The notes beneath the pieces are model-generated. The model saw only the letters and a program-made list of their open reading frames with translations, searched no databases and was not told the DNA's origin. The position numbers and the translations under genes were made by a program. A stretch of 64,000 bases of DNA from B46-G9 sp964548365 (GTDB taxonomy: Bacteria; Desulfobacterota; DSM-4660; Desulfatiglandales; Desulfatiglandaceae), in the NCBI GenBank assembly GCA_964548365.1, contig CAZJRD010000001.1, positions 117,169 through 181,168 of the forward strand, given 5' to 3'. Of this stretch, positions 53,450 to 61,034 are shown piece by piece. Numbering within the stretch: the stretch's first letter is position 1; each line of letters begins with the position of its first letter.

Positions 53450-53814
53450 CTATGTCTGATTGCCTATCTCGACCGGCCTCCACAGCCCTTCATGATAAAG
53501 CAGCCGGGAAAATCTCTCGCCCGGTTCGAGCCATTTCACCTCCCCCTGCCTTCTTTCTCCGCTGCCGATATTGTTATAGAACCGGTCCCAGGGCAACACG
53601 ATGAGCGGCCCCTTGCTGAAAGGGACCAGCTTCGGCATGTTCACTGGTCACCAGAATCCACTTTCCCGCCGGGAAAGACGTAATTTCCCGGCATGAAGGA
53701 ACTGCGGACACTCCTCCTCACCAGGTACACCCGGAAGGGTTCACCTGCATCGAGAACCAGAATGACCGTGGATGCCGGTACCGGTTTCTTTGGTTTTTCG
53801 TTTCCTTCGCCCAT
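53450..53814 (-). pseudogene. NUDIX hydrolase gene with internal deletion and frameshift
   Basis: From the ATG at 53814 a 57-codon frame reads KPVPASTVILVLDAGEPFRV, YLVRRSVRSSFMPGNYVFPG and GKVDSGDQ, the start of a Desulfobacterota-type NUDIX protein, then stops at 53641. Three nucleotides later, in another frame, follows PKLVPFSKGPLIVLPWDRFY and LLYHEGLWRPVEIGNQ, which resembles the C-terminal end of the same kind of protein. The middle, with the Nudix box, is missing. The reading of the second half as NUDIX C-terminus is from memory of the family and should be tested. The gene cannot encode an active enzyme. Confidence 0.65.
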
Positions 53815-53929
53815 GACTCTCCAAACGCCGCATCATCTTTTGCTTTTTAACAGGGAAAAGGAGCTTTTACCAGCTTTTTTGGCTTGTTCCGTAATAGTTC
53901 AATAGGTAGGAGAATTCACAAAATGGATG

Positions 53930-53955
53930 CTCGTGACCAGGAAGTCGCTCCTCTA
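53930..53955 (-). repeat. REP-like hairpin, reverse member of a pair
   Basis: On the minus strand this reads TAGAGGAGCGACTTCCTGGT and CACGAG, a hairpin GCGAC-...-GTCAC with one mismatch. It resembles gamma- and deltaproteobacterial REPs headed by GTAGGAGC. It faces the forward member at 53978. Confidence 0.5.
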
Positions 53956-53977
53956 GAGGGAAATAGTGAAATATGTT

Positions 53978-54003
53978 GTAGGAGCAACGTCTGCGTTGCG
54001 AAA
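53978..54003 (+). repeat. REP-like hairpin, forward member of a pair
   Basis: GTAGGA is followed by GCAACG-TCTG-CGTTGC, a perfect 6-bp stem with a 4-nt loop, then GAAA. The conserved GTAG head in front of a hairpin is the hallmark of REP sequences. With the reverse copy 22 bp away it forms a BIME-like pair. Confidence 0.6.
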
Positions 54004-54072
54004 GTAAAATGCTTGTCGATGTAGAGGAATTGAGTTCAGAGGAAATACCTATTTTTGTAAAGGAGGTCGTAA

Positions 54073-54426
54073 TCACGCCAAAATATCAAGGAGGGAGCCA
54101 AGCATCTCATCGGAAACCCTGACCATGGTCAGGTTTGCTTCATACCCGCGCTGTGTCAGCATAGTCTGAGGTATTTCTTCACCCAGATCCACGTTGGACA
54201 TCTCTTTTGCCACGTATTGATCATCTTCAAAATCCTGAATGATGGGACCCGGGCTGTCTATCCGGTCGATTTGCACTTTCACACTGCCCTTGGGACCTTC
54301 CTGCAACAGGGCCCTGCTCTTCTTGAACCCTTCTGTCTCCACATTGGCGATGTTGTTGGCCGACAGAGCCATTTTTGTGGCATGACCCCTGAGCGACGAG
54401 ATAGTACTACTCACGGAAAAGATCAT
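54073..54426 (-). CDS. Orphan flagellar basal-body rod-like protein
   Basis: This 117-aa protein has the N-terminal rod signature ALSANNIANVETEGFKKSRAL (as in FlgB/C/G) and the C-terminal signature VDLGEEIPQTMLTQRGYEANLTMVRVSDEMLGSLLDIL. It is shorter than FlgC (about 135-150 aa) and no other flagellar gene is in the window. Small stand-alone proteins of this type occur in deltaproteobacteria. The ATG at 54426 has AAAGGAG before it; the frame stays open upstream into the N gap but has no similarity there. A sigma-28-like promoter lies upstream. Confidence 0.88.
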   Translation of the reverse strand: MIFSVSSTISSLRGHATKMALSANNIANVETEGFKKSRALLQEGPKGSVKVQIDRIDSPGPIIQDFEDDQYVAKEMSNVDLGEEIPQTMLTQRGYEANLTMVRVSDEMLGSLLDILA

Positions 54427-54490
54427 CGGAAAATGCTCCTTTGCCAAAGGAAGACCGGATTGGGGCGTTTTACCCTTTTCAACAAAAGTT

Positions 54491-54518
54491 ATATCGGCAC
54501 ATTGTTCAAGAAACTTGA
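54491..54518 (-). promoter_or_regulatory. Sigma-28 (FliA)-like promoter of the flagellar rod-like gene
   Basis: Read on the minus strand, TCAAGTTT (-35; consensus TAAAGTTT) and GCCGATAT (-10; consensus GCCGATAA) are separated by 12 nt (consensus 11). It lies 65 bp before the start codon. Each half has one mismatch to consensus. Confidence 0.6.
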
Positions 54519-54687
54519 ATACAATCCTCCTACACCAACAAGAATCGGCTGATTTATGCAGGAAACCTATTGAAATAAAAGGGAAATAGTGTAAGAATTC
54601 CAAAAGGATGCTCTTGACGCAAAAATCATTTAAGAGTATAGGGAATAGGAAGCATTGGAACCATTCTGTCCTTAATCCAAGGAGCAG

Positions 54688-54897
54688 GCCATGAAAATAC
54701 CGGAAGAGGGCATTGCAAGGGAGGAAATCTTCAAAACACTCANNNNNNNNNNNNNNNNNNNNNNNNNNNNNNNNNNNNNNNNNNNNNNNNNNNNNNNNNN
54801 NNNNNNNNNNNNNNNNNNNNNNNNNNNNNNNNNNNNNNNNNNGCCATGAAAATACCGGAAGAGGGCATTGCAAGGGAGGAAATCTTCAAAACACTCA
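54688..54897. other. Scaffold gap with identical 55-bp flanks
   Basis: Positions 54743-54842 are exactly 100 N. The 55 bp before it (54688-54742) and after it (54843-54897) are identical, both containing the start codon of the decarboxylase. This is what two contigs overlapping by one k-mer look like, so real DNA probably runs straight through and the gap is artefactual. Confidence 0.9.
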
Positions 54898-56294
54898 AAA
54901 GCTACAAGGGCAAAGACCTGGACTGGAAGTCCGGCAGGGTCATGGGATACGTCTATTATCCCGGAGAGAAGGCGCACGACGTTATCGATGAAGCCTACAC
55001 CATGTACCTGACGGAAAATGCCTTGGATCCCACATCGTTCCCGAGCCTCTTGCGTTTGGAAAACGAAATTGTGGCCATGACGGCCGATCTTCTTCGGGGA
55101 GATAAACAAGTTGTCGGCAACTTCACCTCCGGAGGGACAGAAAGCCTCATACTCGCGGTCAAGACGGCAAGGGACTACGCCAGCGCAACCAGGCCGCATA
55201 TCAAGGAACCTGAAATGGTTCTTCCCATAACCGCCCATGCGTCATTCTATAAGGCCGCGCACTACCTGAATGTCAAACCGGTGGTTACTCCGGTGCACGA
55301 TCATTCATTTCGCGCGGACGTCCAGGTTATGCGTGATGCCATCACGGAAAACACTATTCTGCTGGTAGGCTCTGCCCCCAGTTATGCACACGGGGTCATT
55401 GATCCCATAGAGGAAATCGGAAGTCTTGCCCTCGAAAAAAGCCTGCTCTATCACGTGGACGCGTGTGTGGGCGGCATGCATCTTTCATACATGCGCAAGA
55501 TGGGTCTTGACATTCCCGACTTCGATTTCACGGTGCCCGGCGTGACCTCTCTCTCAGTAGATCTCCATAAATATGGATACGCCGCCAAGGGGGCGTCGGT
55601 CATTCTTTATAAGAATAAGGATCTCCGGAAGCACCAGATGTTTGCCTGCTCCCGCTGGACCGGCTATACCGTTGTCAATCCAGCAGTAACCAGCAGCAAG
55701 ACAGGGGGGCCCATGGCGGCCGCCTGGGCGGTCATGAACTACCTGGGCGACAAGGGTTACATGGAAATTGTCCGTGAGGTCATGGATGCCACCAGATTGC
55801 TCATTGACGGCATCAACCAGATCGACGGACTTCAGGTACTCGGCAAACCTGATATGTGCATGTTTGCGGTTGCTTCAACCTCGGAAAAAATCAATGTGTA
55901 TCGCCTGGCCGATGAACTGAAGAAGAAAAACTGGTATGTCCAACCGCAGTTCAGGCGAGCCAATTCACCTTCCAACATCCATATTTCCATGAGCCGTTCA
56001 ACCGTACACCAGGCCCGGGCATTCCTGGACGATTTCAAGGCAACAGTAGAAGAGCTGAGACAGCAGGAAGTTGGCAACGATGTGCAGGAACTTCTGGCGG
56101 AAATTGAAAAACTCTCCGGTTCGTTCGACGAGGCGACCTTTTTTAAACTCGCTGCCATGGCGGGCCTGACCGGAACTGACTTGCCCGACCGGATGGACAT
56201 AATAAACCAGATAATGGAAGTTCTGCCCTACGATATGTCGGAATGGTTGTTGATAGAATTTCTCAACAATCTCATGGTGCAAGGGAAAGACTGA
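54846..56294 (+). CDS. PLP-dependent decarboxylase, group II / sphingosine-phosphate lyase-like
   Basis: This 482-aa protein has FTSGGTESLILAVKTARDY (96-108), HVDACVGGMHLSY (203-215) and the Schiff-base motif SVDLHKYGYAAKGASVIL with Lys242. This set is shared by group II decarboxylases and sphingosine-1-phosphate lyase-like enzymes; the HK(Y/F)GY form favours the lyase-like branch. The substrate is not clear. The AAGGAG ribosome site lies at 54679-54684 before the duplicate start codon at 54691, on the other side of the N run; if the gap is artefactual, the true gene reads straight from there. Confidence 0.9.
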   Translation: MKIPEEGIAREEIFKTLKSYKGKDLDWKSGRVMGYVYYPGEKAHDVIDEAYTMYLTENALDPTSFPSLLRLENEIVAMTADLLRGDKQVVGNFTSGGTESLILAVKTARDYASATRPHIKEPEMVLPITAHASFYKAAHYLNVKPVVTPVHDHSFRADVQVMRDAITENTILLVGSAPSYAHGVIDPIEEIGSLALEKSLLYHVDACVGGMHLSYMRKMGLDIPDFDFTVPGVTSLSVDLHKYGYAAKGASVILYKNKDLRKHQMFACSRWTGYTVVNPAVTSSKTGGPMAAAWAVMNYLGDKGYMEIVREVMDATRLLIDGINQIDGLQVLGKPDMCMFAVASTSEKINVYRLADELKKKNWYVQPQFRRANSPSNIHISMSRSTVHQARAFLDDFKATVEELRQQEVGNDVQELLAEIEKLSGSFDEATFFKLAAMAGLTGTDLPDRMDIINQIMEVLPYDMSEWLLIEFLNNLMVQGKD

Positions 56295-56354
56295 GCTTTG
56301 ATACTTGGTCATTTCCTGCTTGCCCGCCTCGGGTGGCTTTATCCGGGTTGGGCA

Positions 56355-57323
56355 TTACTGATAGCGCTTATACACATCGCACCCGCGCTTGAAGCCCAGG
56401 TCGCACGCCTTTTTGGCGTTTTTCAGGGCCGTCGGCACATCTCCTTTTTTGTGATAGGCCAAAGCACGCTCATAAAAGGCCCAGCCGTCCTTGGCGTTGG
56501 CATTAATGTAACGGTCCAGCGCCTGAATGGCCTCGTCGTACTTGCCCGTCTCGTAGTATGCCCATCCTAGGGACCGATGCGCTTTTGTATATGACGGATT
56601 CAGCCGCAGCACCTGACGCATGTCTTCGATGGCCTTTTGATACTCCTTTCGCAGACCCAACAACTGACCACGCCAATAATAGGCCTCATATCTCCCGGAA
56701 TCGGCTCGGATTGCCAGGTTGTACTCCTTGAGTGCAGCGTTGTATTTCTTGGTCCGGAAATAGAGATGCCCCTGGGACAGGTGCCGTTGATACCCAACAT
56801 TTTTCCGTTCTTTTTTGAGGTGAGCGCTCCTGGCGGAACGGGCGCCCCTCCCTTGAAAAAAATCTGTCACCTGTGAAATTGAACGCAGCGGTCGAAAAAA
56901 TGAATCACTGTCAATATTCTTGATTCCCAAAAAAGAGACAATAACCAGAGCCGCAATTGCGGCCAGGAGAACGACAATGGGAATATAATCTTTCCTGCCT
57001 TGCTCCATCGAGGGATTTGGGCTCTCGAGATGGTCACCGGGTTCGTGGTGATCGACATCGACTGGACCCCCAGGATCTTCCGTATCGCTGGATTCTTCAG
57101 ACAAGGGGGGTTCAGGAGGCTCTGGAGCACGCCGTTCTCCTGATTCGCTCTCATGGGAGGCCCGGGGAGTGCTCCCCCCTTCCCGGTTTTGGTTCTGTGA
57201 AAAACCCTTTTGGATGGAAAAGACATTACCGCAGGCTTTGCAGCGTGCCTTTATCGCCGGGCCCGACAATTGTTCATCACGAACCTGGTACACCTTCCCG
57301 CAAGCTGGACAGACGATTTCCAT
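56355..57323 (-). CDS. Zinc-ribbon and TPR membrane protein
   Basis: This 322-aa protein begins with an MJ0042-type zinc ribbon (MEIVCPACGKVYQVRDEQL, ARCKACGNVFSIQ), then a charged low-complexity linker, one membrane helix (VVLLAAIAALVIVSF, about 125), and three or more TPR units (NAALKEYNLAIRADSGRYEA, KAIEDMRQVLRLNPSYTKA, EAIQALDRYINANAKDG). The C-terminus adds a Cys pair (DLGFKRGCDVY). It may be a scaffold in the envelope. GGAGG precedes the ATG at 57323. No operon partner is visible. Confidence 0.85.
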   Translation of the reverse strand: MEIVCPACGKVYQVRDEQLSGPAIKARCKACGNVFSIQKGFSQNQNREGGSTPRASHESESGERRAPEPPEPPLSEESSDTEDPGGPVDVDHHEPGDHLESPNPSMEQGRKDYIPIVVLLAAIAALVIVSFLGIKNIDSDSFFRPLRSISQVTDFFQGRGARSARSAHLKKERKNVGYQRHLSQGHLYFRTKKYNAALKEYNLAIRADSGRYEAYYWRGQLLGLRKEYQKAIEDMRQVLRLNPSYTKAHRSLGWAYYETGKYDEAIQALDRYINANAKDGWAFYERALAYHKKGDVPTALKNAKKACDLGFKRGCDVYKRYQ

Positions 57324-57423
57324 CTGAAACGTCCTCCCCTTTTTCATGCCTCACCATTGTAATCCGTTATGCATGAATGGTCAAGGTTCTCCTCTTCATT
57401 AACTTTTTCGTAAAAAGCAAGTG

Positions 57424-57452
57424 TTCACAAAGGCCACAAAAACTGGTATAAT
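57424..57452 (+). promoter_or_regulatory. Sigma-70-like promoter of the MBL/hydrolase operon
   Basis: TTCACA (57424-57429), a 17-bp spacer and a perfect TATAAT (57447-57452) lie 50 bp before the GTG start of the MBL gene. Confidence 0.7.
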
Positions 57453-57502
57453 AAAAAATTTTGTAGCGTCTTCAGGCGAGAAAGAAAGGGAAAATAAAAA
57501 AA

Positions 57503-58531
57503 GTGGACAGTATTACGAAAATCGAGATACCCATCCCGTTTCCAATCAAATCGGTCAATATGTATTTCATTGAAGACTCGATCCCCACCCTGATCGATGC
57601 GGGCTTTCACTCAAAGGAAGGGCTAAGTATCGTTGAACACGCATTGCGGGAAACAGGGGTGCGTCTTTCAGATATCAGGCGCGTACTCCTGACCCATGGG
57701 CACCTGGATCACGTGGGATTGGCCGGAAAGATCCAGCGATCAGGCGGGGCGGAGATCTTCATCCATCCTCTTGATCGCGACAAGTGCATCTGGAATATTG
57801 AAACCTATGCTGAAAAGAAAAAAGCGCCCTTTCTCCGATTCTTCAAGGAGGGAGGCCTGTCGACAGATATCATCGAAACCATTGCCGAGCAGATGGACGC
57901 CCGTTTCAAGTCCTTTTTCCCCGGAGATTTTGCTGTAAAGAAACTGCACGGGGGTGACCATATCGCCTTTGACGATTTCACCCTGGAGGTCATTCCTTGT
58001 CCCGGGCATACCCGGGGGTCCGTCTGCTTCCTTGACCGGGAAAACGGGAGGTTTTTCTCAGGTGATCATCTCCTTGAAAAAATCACCTCCAATCCGATCG
58101 TCGAACTGGAAGCCAGGGAAAACGGCACTGGATACAAGAGCCTCTCCCATTACCTTGAGTCCCTCAGTCTGACTGAAAAGCTGGACATCAAAGAGGTCCT
58201 GCCGGGTCATGGAGCGCCTTTTCACCAATACCGGGAACGAATTAAGGAAATCAAGAAACACCACCGCACACGGCAGAAGGAAATCCTCCGGGTGCTGCAA
58301 TCCCATCCTGATGGACCCGGAGGGATGAATCTTTTCTCTATCACCATGCGCGTTTTCCCGGAACTCACGGCGTGGGAAATCTTCCTGGGAATGTCCGAGA
58401 CCCTGGGGCATCTCGAAATCCTCGAAGAAAAGGAGTTCATAATCTCCCGCATGGTCCGTGAGCAACGCATCTACCGGCCGAAAACCTTATCACAACGTGG
58501 AAAGGGGGCTCAATGTCCTTCGCAAGAATAA
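57503..58531 (+). CDS. Metallo-beta-lactamase-fold hydrolase
   Basis: This 342-aa protein has the MBL motif LLTHGHLDHVG (H65, H67, D69, H70), a further His in PCPGHTRGSVCF, the metal-bridging Asp in FFSGDHLLEK, and a late His in LPGHGAPFHQY. All five metal-binding motifs are present. It is glyoxalase II/RNase Z-like in outline with an extra C-terminal domain of about 100 residues, and the substrate is unknown. It starts at a GTG with a weak ribosome site, 50 bp after the promoter. It overlaps the next gene by 19 bp. Confidence 0.88.
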   Translation: MDSITKIEIPIPFPIKSVNMYFIEDSIPTLIDAGFHSKEGLSIVEHALRETGVRLSDIRRVLLTHGHLDHVGLAGKIQRSGGAEIFIHPLDRDKCIWNIETYAEKKKAPFLRFFKEGGLSTDIIETIAEQMDARFKSFFPGDFAVKKLHGGDHIAFDDFTLEVIPCPGHTRGSVCFLDRENGRFFSGDHLLEKITSNPIVELEARENGTGYKSLSHYLESLSLTEKLDIKEVLPGHGAPFHQYRERIKEIKKHHRTRQKEILRVLQSHPDGPGGMNLFSITMRVFPELTAWEIFLGMSETLGHLEILEEKEFIISRMVREQRIYRPKTLSQRGKGAQCPSQE

Positions 58532-59286
58532 ACGATATCAACGTCTATTATGAAACACACGGCGACGGGGACCCGATCGTCCTGCTTCACCACGGATTCG
58601 GTTGCACAAAAATGTGGAAAAACATCTACCCCGGCCTCGTTGAAAAGGGTTACCGTGTGGTCATATATGACCGGAGGGGATATGGGCAATCTGATCCAGG
58701 CCGGGATTTCAAGGCGTTCTATGTCAGCGACGGATTCCGATCGGATAGTGTCCGGGAATTAGAGTCGCTGCTCAATTATCTCGGGATCGATTCCTTCCAT
58801 GCCATCGGGCAATGCGAAGGAGGGGTTGTTGCGGTTGACTTTGCCGCAACTTATCGTGATCGCGTCAAATCAGTGATTACTTCCAGCACCCAATGCTACA
58901 GCCAAATCCCCATGGCTGCGTTCAACGAGTCCAAGTTCCCGAACGTCTTTCAAGATCTGGAGCCCGAGTTGAAAGAAAAGCTCATCCTGTGGCACGGCGA
59001 GGAACGAGCGGAACCGTTCTTTAACCAATTCCGCAGATTCGGTGGGGCCTACGGCAGGGAGATCTTTGATCTTCGGCCCGTGCTTCCCGGGATCGTGTGC
59101 CCGGCCCTCGTGCTCTACCCCGACCGCAGCTTCCTCTTTGAGGTGGAGCAGGGCGTGGCCTTTTACCATCATCTGGCCTCTGGAGAGCTTGCCGTGATGC
59201 CCAAATGCGGCCATAATACCCATGAACACCGGCCCCGTGAATATGTGCATCACGTGCTGGCGTTCCTGGAAAGACACAGCTTTTAG
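58513..59286 (+). CDS. Alpha/beta hydrolase with Cys in the nucleophile elbow
   Basis: This 257-aa alpha/beta hydrolase has LLHHGFGCTKMW (oxyanion), YDRRGYGQSD, the elbow AIGQCEGGVVAV (residues 98-108) and a late His in KCGHNTHEH. The nucleophile position is Cys101 (GxCxGG) where most members have Ser. Dienelactone hydrolases use Cys in the same motif, so activity on lactones or similar esters is possible; a Cys can also be a degraded Ser. It overlaps the MBL gene by 19 bp, so the two proteins are probably made together. Confidence 0.86.
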   Translation: MSFARINDINVYYETHGDGDPIVLLHHGFGCTKMWKNIYPGLVEKGYRVVIYDRRGYGQSDPGRDFKAFYVSDGFRSDSVRELESLLNYLGIDSFHAIGQCEGGVVAVDFAATYRDRVKSVITSSTQCYSQIPMAAFNESKFPNVFQDLEPELKEKLILWHGEERAEPFFNQFRRFGGAYGREIFDLRPVLPGIVCPALVLYPDRSFLFEVEQGVAFYHHLASGELAVMPKCGHNTHEHRPREYVHHVLAFLERHSF

Positions 59287-59616
59287 GGTTCCAAGCTTCA
59301 CACTCAGCCTTTTAGTACCTTACGAACAAATTTGAACTCAAAAGGGGCAGTAAATTTCTTTTGAGATCACATGAAATGTCAAATCAATGTCAAATATCAA
59401 TTGACCAAATGAAAACGAAGTTCGCACCTCGGTGCGTTGCTCTTTCGCCCGTTCCCGCAGCAGACACGTGAACGGGATATGTTTTGTCATTGAGGCATTT
59501 GGATTTCATTTGACATTTGAGCTTTGACATTTGTCATTTCCGGTTTATCCTGATTAGGATTTCTTCCATTTTTTGATGAGCCATTTATTGCCCATCGAGA
59601 CAAAGGAGAAAACTAG
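59287..59616. other. Intergenic region upstream of the SHMT-like gene
   Basis: This 330-bp gap holds only repeats: AAATGTCAAA arms (59371-59540), the hairpin CGCAC-ctcg-GTGCG (59423-59436) and CCCGTTC...GAACGGG (59448-59476). No glycine or folate riboswitch is recognisable. No gene is seen. Confidence 0.6.
59371..59540. repeat. Inverted-repeat region with AAATGTCAAA arms
   Basis: AAATGTCAAA (59374-59383) and CAATGTCAAA (59385-59394) on the left face TTTGACATTT (59509-59518 and 59523-59532) on the right. Two small hairpins lie between the arms. It does not resemble a known element. Confidence 0.55.
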
Positions 59617-60921
59617 ATGTTCCACCTTTCAAAAGATGATCCGGTTGTTGCACAGTTGATCAAGAAAGAAGAATCGAGGATAGAAGACACCCTGGACCTC
59701 ATCGCCGCTGAAAATCACGCACCTCTTTCCATTATGGAGGCCATGGGATCACTATTAAACACCAAGACCATCGAGGGCTATCCAGGGAAAAGGTTTCACG
59801 CAGGGTGCACGCATGTAGATGAAATCGAGCGGCTGGCCGCCTCGCGGGCAAAAACCCTTTTCGGCGCGGAATACGCGAATGTCCAGCCGCACAGCGGCAC
59901 ATCGGCAAATCTCGCTGTTTTCTTCTCCGTCCTTGAGATGGGAGATAAGGTCCTGGCAATGAGCCTGCCCCATGGGGGGCATCTGTCTCACGGCCACAAG
60001 GCCTCTCTGACCAGCAAGTGCTTTACTTTTCGACACTACGAAGTGAACAGCAAGACCGAGCTCATAGATTATGAAAAGGTCAGGCGCATTGCGGAAGAAT
60101 TCAGGCCCAAGATGCTTGTGGTCGGGGCAAGCTCATATCCACGCTTGATTGATTACGAAAAAATGGCACAAATTGCCGGGGATGCCTCAGCGTATCTCTT
60201 CACAGACATGGCGCATATTGGAGGCCTTGTGGCGGCAAAGCAAATTCCCAGCCCGGTGCCTTTTTCTGATTTTGTGACGTTTACCTGTTACAAGACCATG
60301 ATGGGAGGGAGAGGTGGGGTGATCCTGTCCAAAAACAAGTACGGAAGTAAGATAGATAAGGCCGTATTTCCCGGATGCCAGGGGACAAGCGCGGTCAATT
60401 TCATTGCTGCAAAGGCGATCATTTTTAAACTGGCTCTGGAGCCTCAGTTTGTACGCACCCAGAAGAGGACACTTTCCAATGCTATTTGCCTTGCCAATGA
60501 ACTTGGGGCGAAAGGCTACCGGATCGTAACCGGGGGGACGGAAAACCATCAAGTCATTGTCGACCTTGGTCCAAAAGGACTAAAGGGGAATGAAGCGGAA
60601 CATATATTGGAATCTGTAGGGATTATCACCAATAGAAATGTGATTCCGCGGGATGCCGAGAATCCAGGAGCAGTCAGCGGGATACGGTTGGGGTCGGCGG
60701 CTATTTCCACAAGAGGAATGGCGGCGGCAGAGGTGAGAGAAATAGCAGAGCTCATTGACGGAGCGCTGATCAATGCCAACAGCGAGGAAGTATTGGACCA
60801 GGTGGCACAAAAAGTGGCGGAACTCTGCAAGGCATTTCCTGTCTATGGCCAAGGGCTCAGCGTACGGAGACTCTGCACCGAAGGCAATATTTCCGGGCCA
60901 TTAAAAAGGAGGAGCTCTTGA
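59617..60921 (+). CDS. Serine hydroxymethyltransferase-like protein, atypical
   Basis: This 434-aa protein has the SHMT fold: ESRIEDTLDLIAAENHAPLS, GYPGKRFHAGCTHVDEIE, VQPHSGTSANLAVF, LFTDMAHIGGLVAA and the PLP lysine in FTCYKTMMGGRGG (K226). In true GlyA the lysine motif is TTTTHKTLRGPRGG; here His is replaced by Tyr and the Pro by Gly, and the later SGIRLGSAAISTRGM has SA for the usual TP. Length is like GlyA (about 417). It may have another amino-acid substrate. It stands alone; no glycine-cleavage or folate gene is nearby. Confidence 0.85.
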   Translation: MFHLSKDDPVVAQLIKKEESRIEDTLDLIAAENHAPLSIMEAMGSLLNTKTIEGYPGKRFHAGCTHVDEIERLAASRAKTLFGAEYANVQPHSGTSANLAVFFSVLEMGDKVLAMSLPHGGHLSHGHKASLTSKCFTFRHYEVNSKTELIDYEKVRRIAEEFRPKMLVVGASSYPRLIDYEKMAQIAGDASAYLFTDMAHIGGLVAAKQIPSPVPFSDFVTFTCYKTMMGGRGGVILSKNKYGSKIDKAVFPGCQGTSAVNFIAAKAIIFKLALEPQFVRTQKRTLSNAICLANELGAKGYRIVTGGTENHQVIVDLGPKGLKGNEAEHILESVGIITNRNVIPRDAENPGAVSGIRLGSAAISTRGMAAAEVREIAELIDGALINANSEEVLDQVAQKVAELCKAFPVYGQGLSVRRLCTEGNISGPLKRRSS

Positions 60922-61034
60922 AATGTCTTGCCTCGCGCAAATGAAAGGAATATGATTCTCAAATTCGCTTCAAACATACATGTCGCTAAACGTTCACGGT
61001 CTTGAAAAAGAGCACTATTCGAAGGGAGCATTCA

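Noticed and set aside
53921..54022. A 33-codon frame with a ribosome site and several Cys
   Set aside because: It reads through the REP pair, so its codons are explained by the hairpins.
54427..54873. Extension of the flagellar rod-like gene into the N run
   Set aside because: The upstream part has no similarity, contains the sigma-28-like promoter and crosses the assembly gap; the ATG at 54426 has a good ribosome site.
59287..59616. A glycine or tetrahydrofolate riboswitch before the SHMT-like gene
   Set aside because: No conserved aptamer elements were seen; the region is made of inverted repeats.
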